From Nitrososphaera sp. (GTDB lineage: Archaea; Thermoproteota; Nitrososphaeria; Nitrososphaerales; Nitrososphaeraceae), in the NCBI RefSeq assembly GCF_013388945.1, contig NZ_JACAEH010000014.1:62001-126000 (forward strand): a stretch of 64,000 nt of DNA, written 5' to 3'. Below, one piece after another: positions 6,742 to 14,890 of the stretch. The translations under genes were made by a program, and so were the position numbers. Numbering within the stretch: the stretch's first letter is position 1; each line of letters opens with the position of its first letter. The notes below the pieces were generated by a model that saw only the letters and a program-made list of their open reading frames with translations, ran no database searches and had not been told where the DNA came from.

Positions 6742-9300
6742 GTGGCAAACAGCTACCGGTGCCCCGCCTGCCAGTCACAGCATTCAGTTGCGGCAGACAG
6801 GATGTTTGACGGCCGGCTGATATTTCGCTGTTCCAGGTGCAAGGTATGCGCCATAGTTCCCCAGCAGCCAAGCGCCGACGAGGCGTACCTGGACTTTCTT
6901 GATAAATACGAAAGCGGAGGGGCTGCAAGCGCCGACGACCTGAGGCTCCTCATGGAGCAGGAAAAGATTGTCAGGCCAAAGAAAGAGATAGACGCGTTCT
7001 TGAAATCCGCAAAGGCAGAAGGCGATCCGCTCCTTGAAGGCATCATGCGCTCTGAACAGGATTTCATAGTAGACCTGCGCACCATGGAGGAGCCGCCGCC
7101 AGAGTACGGCTCGCCTGTAGAAGGCCTGCCGGTAGACCCTGCAATTTCGCAGGTCCTTGCAGGAAAGGGCATCGAAAAGCTGTACAAATTCCAGGAGGAC
7201 GCCGTGAAAAAGATCCTGCAAGGGCGCGACGTGGTAGTGACTGCGCCCACCGCGTCGGGCAAGACCGAGGCGTTCTGTATACCTGTTTTGGAAAAAATAG
7301 GAGAGGTGATCCTGCGCGACGGCCCTCTCCGAAAGGACAAAGGTGTGATACGTGCCATCTTTGTGTACCCTACAAAAGCGCTCTCTCGCGACCAGCTGCC
7401 AAAGATAAGGGAGCTTGCAGAGCCTCTTGGGGTAAGGGCCGCGGTGCTTGACGGCGACACGCCCGACGCAGAGCGCTCAAGGTTCCTTGAGCACCTTCCA
7501 GACATACTTGTGACAAACTTTGACGTGCTGCACTACCACATGATGCACAGGACCACGTTTTCCCGCTCGCTCCACACCGCAAGGTTCCTGATAGTCGACG
7601 AGGCGCACGTCTACACCGGCGTGTTTGGCGCAAACGTGCACCACATCATCAAGAGGCTCGAGAGGCTTGCCGGCACGATGCAGATAGTTGCAGCTTCGGC
7701 GACATTGCCAAACGCCGGCGAGTTCTGCCGGGTGCTGTTTGGCAGAAAGATGGAAGTGGTGCAGGGCAGGGGCAGGCGTGGCAGGATACACCTTGCGATA
7801 ATCTTTCCGTCGCTCAGGTCAAGGAGGTCGCTGACAATGGACCTCGTCAAGGCTTCTGCAGAGGAAAAGCACAGGACGATAGCGTTTTCCGGCTCCCACC
7901 TCGGCGCCGAGCTGACGGCGTTTTACGCGGCAAGGCAGGGCGTCAGCATCAGGGTGCACAGGGCCGGCCTCACCGCCAAGGCCCGCGCAGAGGTCGAGGC
8001 GATGTTCAAGTCAGGACAACTCTCTGCGATATCTGCGACGCCCACGCTTGAACTTGGGCTTGACATAGGCGACGTCGACGCCATAGTGTCAAACATCGTC
8101 CCGGTAAACAGGCTGGTGCAGAGAATAGGCAGGGCCGCAAGGCGCGGCCAGCAAGGCTATGCATTCCTTGCGCTTGGCAACGACCCGATAAGCCAGTACT
8201 ACAAGTCCCACCCCGACGACTATTTGTCAGACCAGGAGCACGCCTACACCGACCCCGAGAACCCGTTTGTGATGGAATACCAGGTGCTTGCGATGGCGTG
8301 CGACAGGGCGATTTCTATGGCCGAGTCAAAGCCCGTGTGGGACACGCTGCAAAAGCTGGTCTCAAAAGGCATGATAACATCTGCAAACAACAGATTCTCT
8401 GCAGACCTGAGAAGGGCGAGGGAGTACCTGAAGGAGTACAGCATCCGCGGCATCGGAAGCAGGGTCGACATCAAGCTCGCAGGCAAGATTGTAGGCGACA
8501 GGTCGCTTCCGCAGGCACTTGAAGAGCTGCACAGCAACGCCGTCTACTTCCTTGCAGGCAGGCGCTACCGCGTAAAGGAACTTCACTTTGAAAAAAACAG
8601 GCAGCCGTTTGCAGAGCTTGAAGTGCTGCCTGGCGACTACCCGTACTACACAAAGGCGCTTACTGACGAGTGGCCTTCCATAATCGAGGTCTACGAACGA
8701 AAGAAGGTCTTTGGTATAGAAGTGGCGTACTGCTCGCTAAAGATAGACAAGAAGGTGCTGGGCTACGCCAACATTGAGATAGGTCAGGAGGTCGCGCAGG
8801 GCAAGAAGGTGCTGTTTGAAAAGCCGCTTGAATTTGAGTTCATGACAAAGGGTTTTGTGTTCCGGGCGCCCCACCCGCTTGGAGAGTCGTCAAAGGCAGA
8901 CGACGAGGAGTACGTGCAGATGTCCGGCTTTCACGCGTCAGAGCACGTCGTGATTGAAGGAAGCGCGATGATAACAGGCGGCGCGTCGCAGGATCTTGGC
9001 GGCATATCGCTTGGCTCGTCGGGCCTCATTTTCGTGTACGACGGGAGCGTAGGCGGAAACGGAGCAAGCAAGGCCCTTTATGATCGCCTTGACAGGGCGT
9101 TTGGCAGGGCGCTTTCCATCCTGTCAGAGTGCCCCTGCAGAAGCGAGAGCGGCTGTCCCCGGTGCACCTACTCGTACAGGTGCGGCAACAACAACGAGTA
9201 TCTCCACAAGCCGGCGGCAATAGAAGTGATGAGAAGGATAGCCGGCGGCGAGGCAACCGAGATAGGCGAGGAGATTGCAGGCGAGCGGGCGCTAGTATAG
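6742..9300 (+). CDS. DEAD/DEAH-box helicase with DUF1998 domain, MrfA-like
   Basis: An 852-aa superfamily 2 helicase. An N-terminal zinc ribbon (CPACQSQ...CSRCKVC, residues about 5-36) precedes the helicase core: Walker A APTASGKTEAF, DEAH-type box VDEAH, motif III ASATL and motif VI QRIGRAARRG. The C-terminal DUF1998 region ends with a four-cysteine cluster (CPCRSESGCPRCTYSYRCG). Related proteins include Bacillus MrfA, a mitomycin-repair helicase, and yeast Hrq1; a DNA-repair role is inferred. The GTG start lies 27 nt after a TATA box overlapping the previous stop. Confidence 0.85.
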   Translation: MANSYRCPACQSQHSVAADRMFDGRLIFRCSRCKVCAIVPQQPSADEAYLDFLDKYESGGAASADDLRLLMEQEKIVRPKKEIDAFLKSAKAEGDPLLEGIMRSEQDFIVDLRTMEEPPPEYGSPVEGLPVDPAISQVLAGKGIEKLYKFQEDAVKKILQGRDVVVTAPTASGKTEAFCIPVLEKIGEVILRDGPLRKDKGVIRAIFVYPTKALSRDQLPKIRELAEPLGVRAAVLDGDTPDAERSRFLEHLPDILVTNFDVLHYHMMHRTTFSRSLHTARFLIVDEAHVYTGVFGANVHHIIKRLERLAGTMQIVAASATLPNAGEFCRVLFGRKMEVVQGRGRRGRIHLAIIFPSLRSRRSLTMDLVKASAEEKHRTIAFSGSHLGAELTAFYAARQGVSIRVHRAGLTAKARAEVEAMFKSGQLSAISATPTLELGLDIGDVDAIVSNIVPVNRLVQRIGRAARRGQQGYAFLALGNDPISQYYKSHPDDYLSDQEHAYTDPENPFVMEYQVLAMACDRAISMAESKPVWDTLQKLVSKGMITSANNRFSADLRRAREYLKEYSIRGIGSRVDIKLAGKIVGDRSLPQALEELHSNAVYFLAGRRYRVKELHFEKNRQPFAELEVLPGDYPYYTKALTDEWPSIIEVYERKKVFGIEVAYCSLKIDKKVLGYANIEIGQEVAQGKKVLFEKPLEFEFMTKGFVFRAPHPLGESSKADDEEYVQMSGFHASEHVVIEGSAMITGGASQDLGGISLGSSGLIFVYDGSVGGNGASKALYDRLDRAFGRALSILSECPCRSESGCPRCTYSYRCGNNNEYLHKPAAIEVMRRIAGGEATEIGEEIAGERALV

Positions 9301-9342
9301 GTAACGTTTAAAGATAGTTCTGGGCGCAATCCATTAAGCCAC

Positions 9343-11028
9343 ATGGAAGAGGTTGCAGCGGCAGCCCCCAAGCAGGCCAAGGTAAGGTGGCACACGCTTG
9401 AGCACAAGGGCGTGGCGTTCCCGCCCGCGTACCAGCAAAGGGGCATAACGATTTCTATCAAGGGTGAAAAGCTCGCGCTGAACGCGGACCAGGAGGAGCT
9501 GGTTTATGCGTGGGCAAAGAAAAAGGACACCCACTACGTACAGGACCCAGTATTTCAGTCAAATTTTCTTTCAGACCTAAAGCCGCTTTTGCCCGACAAA
9601 TTCAGGAAGATGGAACTAAAGATTTCAGACTTTGACTTTTCCCAGGCTTTCCGGCTTGCGGACGAGGAGAAGGTGATGAAGGAGCAGGAAAAGGAGAGGC
9701 TCAAGAACCTCCCTAAGGAAGAAAAAAAGAGGCTTCGGGAGGCAAAAAAGGCCGAGCGGGAGCGCCTCAAGGCGTTCTACGGAAAGGCGGTGGTGGACGG
9801 ACAGGAGGTAGACATCGCAAACTGGCTGGTCGAGCCGCCGGGCCTGTTCATGGGCAGGGGTCAGCACCCGCTCAGGGGCAGGTGGAAGCCCCGGGTAAGG
9901 CCGCAGGATGTTACGCTGAACCTCGGCAAGGACGCGCCGGTGCCCGAAGGGGCGTGGAGGGAAATAGTCCACGACCAGACGTCTACCTGGCTTGCCACCT
10001 GGATTGAAAAGCTTACGGACAAGCGCAAGTACGTCTGGCTCCACGATTCTGCGGCAATCAGGCAGGACAACGACAGGGCAAAGTACGACAAGGCCAAAAA
10101 GCTCGCAGAGCACCTGCCCAAGGTAGAAAAGGAGATAATCAGGAGGATGAAGACGTCCGGCGACAGGGCTGCAACTGCAGCCTACCTGATCTTCAAGCTT
10201 GCCATGAGGGTGGGCGACGAGAAGGACCCCGACGAGGCAGACACCGTGGGCGCAAGCACGCTCCGGGTCGAGCACATCAGGTTCCCGCAGTCAAACGGCA
10301 GGCAGCAGATAGAGTTCAACTTTCTCGGCAAGGACAGCGTGCCCTGGCAAAAGACGCTTGACGTCGCAAGCGACGACACGCAGGCGCTGCACGACAACCT
10401 GAAAAAGTTCATGAAGGGCAAAAAGCCCGACGAGCCGATCTTCGACGACATCAACTCGCGCAAGGTAAACGCGTTCTTCCAGACTATAATGCCCGGGCTC
10501 ACCGCCAAGGTGTTCAGGACCTGCATCGCAACAAAGGTGGTGCAGCACGCGCTCGTCAACCCGCCAATAAAGGTGGACAAGAGCTCGCCAGAGCCCGACA
10601 AGATATACGTAGCAAAATCTGCAAACCTCAAGGCGGCCATCGAGTGCAACCACAAAAAAGGCGTCGACCCCAAGAACCCTGCTGCAAAAAAGGCCGCTGA
10701 AAAGTTTGAAGAGTCGGTAGCCAAGAGGAAGGAGGCCATCGCACATCTGAAAAAGGAGGTAGCTGCAAAGAACTGGAAGACAGAGACCCAGGAAAAGCGC
10801 CTGAAGGAGAGGCTTGCAAAGTTAGAGATGCAGCTGAAACTCCAGCAGGAGACGCGCGACTACAACCTCGGCACGTCGCTTCGAAACTACATCGACCCCC
10901 GCGTCATGAAGGCCTGGCTCAACTACGTCGAGCTTGACTGGACCAAAGTCTACACCGCGACTTTGCAGCGCAAGTTCAAGTGGGTCGAAGACTATTCCGA
11001 CAGGAACTATGCGCGTTTCTACCCTTGA
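9343..11028 (+). CDS. DNA topoisomerase IB, eukaryote type
   Basis: A 561-aa type IB topoisomerase, which relaxes supercoils by nicking one strand through a 3'-phosphotyrosine. The protein follows the eukaryotic Top1 plan: core subdomain starting KWHTLEHKGVAFPPAYQ-like, the GRGxHPxRG motif (FMGRGQHPLRGRWKPR), the catalytic core with KVFRT(C)IATK, a charged coiled-coil linker (residues about 430-505), and the C-terminal tyrosine domain ending NYIDPRVMKAWLNYVELDW. TopoIB of this kind is a known hallmark of Thaumarchaeota. A TATA-like CGTTTAAAG about 33 nt upstream supports ATG 9343. Confidence 0.95.
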   Translation: MEEVAAAAPKQAKVRWHTLEHKGVAFPPAYQQRGITISIKGEKLALNADQEELVYAWAKKKDTHYVQDPVFQSNFLSDLKPLLPDKFRKMELKISDFDFSQAFRLADEEKVMKEQEKERLKNLPKEEKKRLREAKKAERERLKAFYGKAVVDGQEVDIANWLVEPPGLFMGRGQHPLRGRWKPRVRPQDVTLNLGKDAPVPEGAWREIVHDQTSTWLATWIEKLTDKRKYVWLHDSAAIRQDNDRAKYDKAKKLAEHLPKVEKEIIRRMKTSGDRAATAAYLIFKLAMRVGDEKDPDEADTVGASTLRVEHIRFPQSNGRQQIEFNFLGKDSVPWQKTLDVASDDTQALHDNLKKFMKGKKPDEPIFDDINSRKVNAFFQTIMPGLTAKVFRTCIATKVVQHALVNPPIKVDKSSPEPDKIYVAKSANLKAAIECNHKKGVDPKNPAAKKAAEKFEESVAKRKEAIAHLKKEVAAKNWKTETQEKRLKERLAKLEMQLKLQQETRDYNLGTSLRNYIDPRVMKAWLNYVELDWTKVYTATLQRKFKWVEDYSDRNYARFYP

Positions 11029-11077
11029 TTGTGAGAAGACTTATATCGTTACCTCTTGCTTTTTAATCCGGATAATT

Positions 11078-12526
11078 TTGGATGGCTCGTGGAATCCTTG
11101 GACACATAGCTCAAAGTTTGCCGTTCCAAGGACACTGGTTGTCATGTCGCTTGTTTTCATGCTCTTGATGACAAGGAGCGCTTATGCGCAGCAAGGGTAT
11201 ACGCCTGACTCGCTTTTCATCGTGCTTTATTCGGTTGGCGACGCGCTAATAGAATACGACATAAAAACGGATGATCCGCTTGCAGACTCTATCTCCGTGA
11301 ACATTTTCGGCAATCCAACGACAGATCCAATCGTCACCGACTTGGAAGACAAGTTCATTGCTTCCAGGACCGGCGCAAGTCCCAACGAGTTGCTGATAAC
11401 CCCGGCCGGGGCAACCGACATCAGGATAAGCTACTCCACGTCGGATCTCGTAAGTAAATCAGGGAGAGAATGGACTTTTGCCATCGACTCGCCTGTCAGC
11501 TTCTCTGTAAAGATGCCGCAGGATAGCATAGCCATCCAGTTTGGAAACGACGTACCTGACCAGCTTCAGATTGGAAGCCAGACACTCCTGACGTTCCCGG
11601 CAGGAAACCAGACTGTCACCTACATCGTAGGACTCCTTGGCACAGATGTGTCGGCAACTATTGCGATAAAAGCTGCCGAGACCTCAATAGATCAGGAGAA
11701 GAAGGACAACCCCGGCATCATTCTAGCCGGCGCCGAGGAGCTGCTTGCGAGGGCGAAAGAGGCGTACGAGGCAGAGAAGTTTATCGACGCAGAAAGGTTC
11801 GCCCGGCAGGCAAATGAGAATGTAGAGACAACTGTCGAAGACTATGCTGACGCCATAGCGGCCAGAAACGATGCCCGGTCAAAGATTCAGGCGGCAGAGT
11901 CCCAGGGCCGCGACGTTTCAGGTGCCAACGCGCTCTTTGCCCAGTCCACCCAGCAGTTTGAGGCAGGCGACTATGCCAATGCTACCAATTCTGCAGAAGA
12001 CGCAGTCAGGGCGATAGGTGGGGTGCAGCAGAACATCTGGCCGTACGGCCTGGGCGCCGCAGTCGCAGGCGGAGTAGCCGGCGCGTTTTACGTGATGAAA
12101 AGGAGGCAGGGTCCAAGGCAGCAGGCCGCGCTTGTCGACCCGGACCCTGCAACTGCATCGGAACCAATACACTGGCCGCAGCCGCCCCCTCCGGCCCCAA
12201 GCCCGCCAAGCGTGCCTGCGCAGGAGCCGGCAGCAAAACTATCAGGCATACCCGAGTCGCAGCTTGACAAGGAGCTCCTCTCAGGCATCGTCCACAGGAT
12301 AATAGAGGAGAGGCCGCACCTGCGCCAGGAAGACCGCGACGTGCTCGTGTTCCTTGCGCAGAGCGAGGGCGCGGCTTTTGAAAGCGAGGTCCGCTCGAAA
12401 TTCCAGCTTCCAAAGACGACGGTGTGGAGGCTTGTAAAGCGCCTTGAGCGCGAGGAGCTTGTCGAGATACGGAAGGCCGGCGGCCAGAACCTGATAAAGC
12501 TCAGGTTCGAGGGAAGGCAGCCCTGA
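11078..12526 (+). CDS. Membrane-anchored winged-helix regulator with extracytoplasmic domain
   Basis: About 482 aa from TTG 11078 (ATG 11144 is the alternative). An N-terminal signal or anchor (TLVVMSLVFMLLMTRSAYAQ) is followed by an extracytoplasmic beta-rich region, a helical stretch rich in Ala/Glu, a single transmembrane segment (YGLGAAVAGGVAGAFYVM), a proline-rich cytosolic linker, and a C-terminal MarR-like winged helix (EVRSKFQLPKTTVWRLVKRL). This order suggests a one-component transmembrane regulator that reads an external signal. The ORF-track start at 10934 lies inside the topoisomerase gene and is rejected. Confidence 0.75.
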   Translation: MDGSWNPWTHSSKFAVPRTLVVMSLVFMLLMTRSAYAQQGYTPDSLFIVLYSVGDALIEYDIKTDDPLADSISVNIFGNPTTDPIVTDLEDKFIASRTGASPNELLITPAGATDIRISYSTSDLVSKSGREWTFAIDSPVSFSVKMPQDSIAIQFGNDVPDQLQIGSQTLLTFPAGNQTVTYIVGLLGTDVSATIAIKAAETSIDQEKKDNPGIILAGAEELLARAKEAYEAEKFIDAERFARQANENVETTVEDYADAIAARNDARSKIQAAESQGRDVSGANALFAQSTQQFEAGDYANATNSAEDAVRAIGGVQQNIWPYGLGAAVAGGVAGAFYVMKRRQGPRQQAALVDPDPATASEPIHWPQPPPPAPSPPSVPAQEPAAKLSGIPESQLDKELLSGIVHRIIEERPHLRQEDRDVLVFLAQSEGAAFESEVRSKFQLPKTTVWRLVKRLEREELVEIRKAGGQNLIKLRFEGRQP

Positions 12527-12590
12527 TAGTATCATTTCTTTTGAAAATTTTCCACGCCACCCTTAAATAAAGCGAAAGCAAGAATTGGCT

Positions 12591-13214
12591 ATGAGCTCTG
12601 GACCCGACATATCGTCGCTCCTTGCGCGCCCGGTAGAGAACTTTATCAACATGAACATAGCCATCCTGGAAGGCGACAGGTTCGTCGACGAGGCCCTGCA
12701 AAAGATGCAGGAAAAGAACGTCAGGAGCGTGCTCGTGTCCCACCAAGGGGAGGTGGTCGGCATCCTGAGCAAGACGGACATACTTTTCAAGGTCATGTCG
12801 CAGGGCAAGAACCCCGGCAAGGTGCGCCTGCGCGAGATAATGACGAGCCCGGTGCTTGCAGTAGACCCCAAGACGACGGTGCAGGAGACGCTTGGCATGA
12901 TGGATAAGCACGTCGTGCGCCAGCTGATAGTGAGCTCGCACTCGGCGGTGCTTGGCATGGTCTACCGCGACGACATTTTTGAAAAGATACACATGGCAAG
13001 CGCGGCGACTGCAGAGACTGCAGTCACCGGAAGCCCTGCTTGCATCATAAACCCGAAGGCGATTGCGTACATCAGGGACACCACCTCTGCAAAGGTTGTC
13101 TGCCCGTATTGCGAATTGCCGTACGACAGCAAGGAAGCATTGTCAAAGCACATCGACAGGCTTCACACGGGTGCCGGCGTGCTTGAAGGCGACGTCCGGC
13201 GCACGTTTGAATAA
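12591..13214 (+). CDS. CBS-pair protein with C-terminal C2H2 zinc finger
   Basis: A 207-aa soluble protein. Two CBS motifs (residues about 10-65 and 78-135; for example VRSVLVSHQGEVVGILSKTD and VRQLIVSSHSAVLGMVYRDD) form a Bateman module that usually binds adenine nucleotides. The C-terminus carries one C2H2 finger, CPYCELPYDSKEALSKHIDRLH. The combination suggests a nucleotide-sensing regulator that binds nucleic acid or protein. A TATA box CTTAAATAA lies 27 nt before ATG 12591, so that start is preferred over TTG 12585. Confidence 0.8.
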   Translation: MSSGPDISSLLARPVENFINMNIAILEGDRFVDEALQKMQEKNVRSVLVSHQGEVVGILSKTDILFKVMSQGKNPGKVRLREIMTSPVLAVDPKTTVQETLGMMDKHVVRQLIVSSHSAVLGMVYRDDIFEKIHMASAATAETAVTGSPACIINPKAIAYIRDTTSAKVVCPYCELPYDSKEALSKHIDRLHTGAGVLEGDVRRTFE

Positions 13215-13222
13215 TATATATA
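13213..13222 (+). promoter_or_regulatory. TATA box upstream of tRNA-Met
   Basis: AATATATAAT lies about 50 nt before the mature tRNA 5' end and just after the CBS gene stop. This implies a short 5' leader to be removed by RNase P. Confidence 0.45.
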
Positions 13223-13266
13223 ATCTACTGCGAAATTGCAGAGTGCAATACGCTTGCTGAGCTGGT

Positions 13267-13341
13267 GCCGGGGTAGCTCAGCTTGGTTAGAGCGTACGAC
13301 TCATAATCGTAAGGTCGCGGGCTCAAATCCCGCCTCCGGCA
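13267..13341 (+). tRNA. tRNA-Met (CAT), elongator type
   Basis: A complete cloverleaf can be drawn: acceptor GCCGGGG/CTCCGGC, D arm GCTC/GAGC, anticodon stem TACGA/TCGTA with loop CTCATAA (anticodon CAT at 13302-13304), T arm GCGGG/CCCGC and discriminator A. The three G:C pairs in the anticodon stem expected for initiator tRNA are absent, so it is elongator Met; tRNA-Ile2 is a less likely alternative. No CCA is encoded and there is no intron. Confidence 0.92.
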
Positions 13342-13358
13342 CTCTTTTCTGTCTAACG

Positions 13359-13368
13359 ATTATATATG
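13359..13368 (+). promoter_or_regulatory. TATA box of tRNA-Phe
   Basis: ATTATATATG lies about 30 nt upstream of the tRNA-Phe 5' end, between the two tandem tRNA genes, so the two tRNAs probably have separate promoters. Confidence 0.5.
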
Positions 13369-13392
13369 ATGCAAAAAGCAGTCAACTCCGGT

Positions 13393-13466
13393 GCCGTCGT
13401 AGCTCAGCCTGGGAGAGCACTCCGCTGAAGACGGAGCCGCCGTGAGCTCAAATCTCACCGACGGCA
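13393..13466 (+). tRNA. tRNA-Phe (GAA)
   Basis: Acceptor GCCGTCG/CGACGGC, D arm GCTC/GAGC, anticodon stem CTCCG/CGGAG with loop CTGAAGA (anticodon GAA), T arm GTGAG/CTCAC and discriminator A. There is no intron. The last 12 nt overlap, on the opposite strand, the stop end of the convergent purB gene. Confidence 0.95.
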
Positions 13467-14810
13467 CTTTTCTTTTACTAACCTTGCGACGCTTTCGATT
13501 ATCTTTTCAGACGCCGCAAGGTGGCTCTTTGGCCTGAATATGTCCGCTACTTCTTTTCTTGTCAGGTGCTTGGCAATGTTGCCGTCCTTTGACACCGCGT
13601 CTGAAAACTGCTCGCCTGACTCGAGCGCGGCAAATGCGACGCGCTGGATGTCCCGGTATGCTTCAAAGCGCGGGACGCCCTTTTTCACAAGCGCTTCGAG
13701 TACAAACTCGGCAAATATCTGCCCCCTTGTCATGTCCAAGTTTGCAGCAACGCGCTTTTCGTCCACCTTCAGCTCGGCAACGACCTTTGTCATTGCGTTG
13801 AGCATCTCGTCAAGCAGTATCGCCGCCATGGGGAGCGTGAAGCGCTCGTTTGCAGAATTTGACAGGTCGCGCTCGTGCCACAACGAGATATTGTCCATCG
13901 AGACGGATACTAGCGACTTTAGCATCTTTGCAAGCGACGACGTGCGCTCGCTCTTTATCGGGTTGCGCTTTACGGGGACTGCACTTGAGCCCATCTGGCC
14001 CTTCTTGAAAGGCTCCGCGACCTCGGCTATCTCGGTCCTCTGCAGGTTTCGTATCTCCACTGCAATCTTGTCAAGGGTCGAGCCAACAAGCGCCATCACA
14101 AACTGCATCTCGGCATAGCGCTCCCTTGGCACGACCTGCGTCGCCGCGTCCACCGGATACAGCCCAAGCGACGACGCCACCAGCCTTTCAACGTCAAGCG
14201 CCCTGTTGCCCATCAATGAACCTGTGCCGACCACGCCTCGGGTCTTGCATGCCAGAAAGCGCTTCTTGCCCTGCTCTATGCGCTCGACGTGCCGGGCCAT
14301 CTCTGCCGCCCACACCGCGAATTTCAGCCCAAAGGCGATGATGCTTGCGTGCTGGCCGTGCGTCCTGCCGACTGCCGGCAGGCTCCTGTATTTTGTGGCC
14401 TTTTGCGAAAGCAGGATTGCGATCTTGGCGACCTTTTCTTCGATTATTGAAAACGCGTCGCGCATCTGCATCGAAGTCGAAGTGTCGACGACGTCGTTGC
14501 TCGTAAGCCCGTAGTGGACCCAAGGCTTGGCGCTTGCAGACACCTGCTCGCTTAGAGCCTCGACCATCGCAGCCGTGTCGTGCTCGCTTGCCGCCTCGAG
14601 CTTTGCCACGCGGGCAAGCGTGACTTTTCCTGACCTGGCAGCTGCAGATATCTGCCGCGCGGCGCCTTCTGGTATCATGCCTATCTTTGCCTGCGCCCTT
14701 GCGGCCGCGGCCTCAAAGTCTAGTTGGTATTGCAGGCGCCTCTTGTCGCCAAAAATGTCGCGCATCTCCTTGCTACCGTAGCGTCCCGAGTCTATGGGCA
14801 GTATGGGCAC
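13455..14810 (-). CDS. purB: Adenylosuccinate lyase
   Basis: Fumarase/aspartase superfamily enzyme that acts twice in purine synthesis: it cleaves SAICAR and converts adenylosuccinate to AMP. Motifs visible are THGQHASIIAFGLKFA in the middle and the signature GSSAVPVKRNPIKSE. The ORF track opens at 14855, but GTG 14810 (VPILPIDSGRYGS) fits homologues and lies 27 nt after a TATA box (14833-14841, minus strand), giving about 451 aa. The stop codon falls inside the convergent tRNA-Phe gene. It is divergent from rtcB. Confidence 0.92.
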   Translation of the reverse strand: MPILPIDSGRYGSKEMRDIFGDKRRLQYQLDFEAAAARAQAKIGMIPEGAARQISAAARSGKVTLARVAKLEAASEHDTAAMVEALSEQVSASAKPWVHYGLTSNDVVDTSTSMQMRDAFSIIEEKVAKIAILLSQKATKYRSLPAVGRTHGQHASIIAFGLKFAVWAAEMARHVERIEQGKKRFLACKTRGVVGTGSLMGNRALDVERLVASSLGLYPVDAATQVVPRERYAEMQFVMALVGSTLDKIAVEIRNLQRTEIAEVAEPFKKGQMGSSAVPVKRNPIKSERTSSLAKMLKSLVSVSMDNISLWHERDLSNSANERFTLPMAAILLDEMLNAMTKVVAELKVDEKRVAANLDMTRGQIFAEFVLEALVKKGVPRFEAYRDIQRVAFAALESGEQFSDAVSKDGNIAKHLTRKEVADIFRPKSHLAASEKIIESVARLVKEKCRR

Positions 14811-14832
14811 AGTAAAGAGGGTGGAGGTGGCG

Positions 14833-14841
14833 GAAATAAAT
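14833..14841 (-). promoter_or_regulatory. TATA box of purB
   Basis: On the minus strand this reads ATTTATTTC. It is 27 nt upstream of GTG 14810 and is the basis for choosing that start. Confidence 0.5.
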
Positions 14842-14856
14842 CTTCCATCAGTCAAG

Positions 14857-14864
14857 ATTTATAA
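14857..14864 (+). promoter_or_regulatory. TATA box of rtcB operon
   Basis: ATTTATAA lies about 30 nt before TTG 14891. Together with the purB TATA box 16 bp away it forms a compact divergent promoter. Confidence 0.5.
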
Positions 14865-14890
14865 CGACTTCGCAGTGATTCTTTCTAGAA

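Noticed and set aside
10934-11077. Upstream extension of the membrane-anchored regulator
   Set aside because: Overlaps the topoisomerase IB coding sequence in another frame; no promoter supports it.
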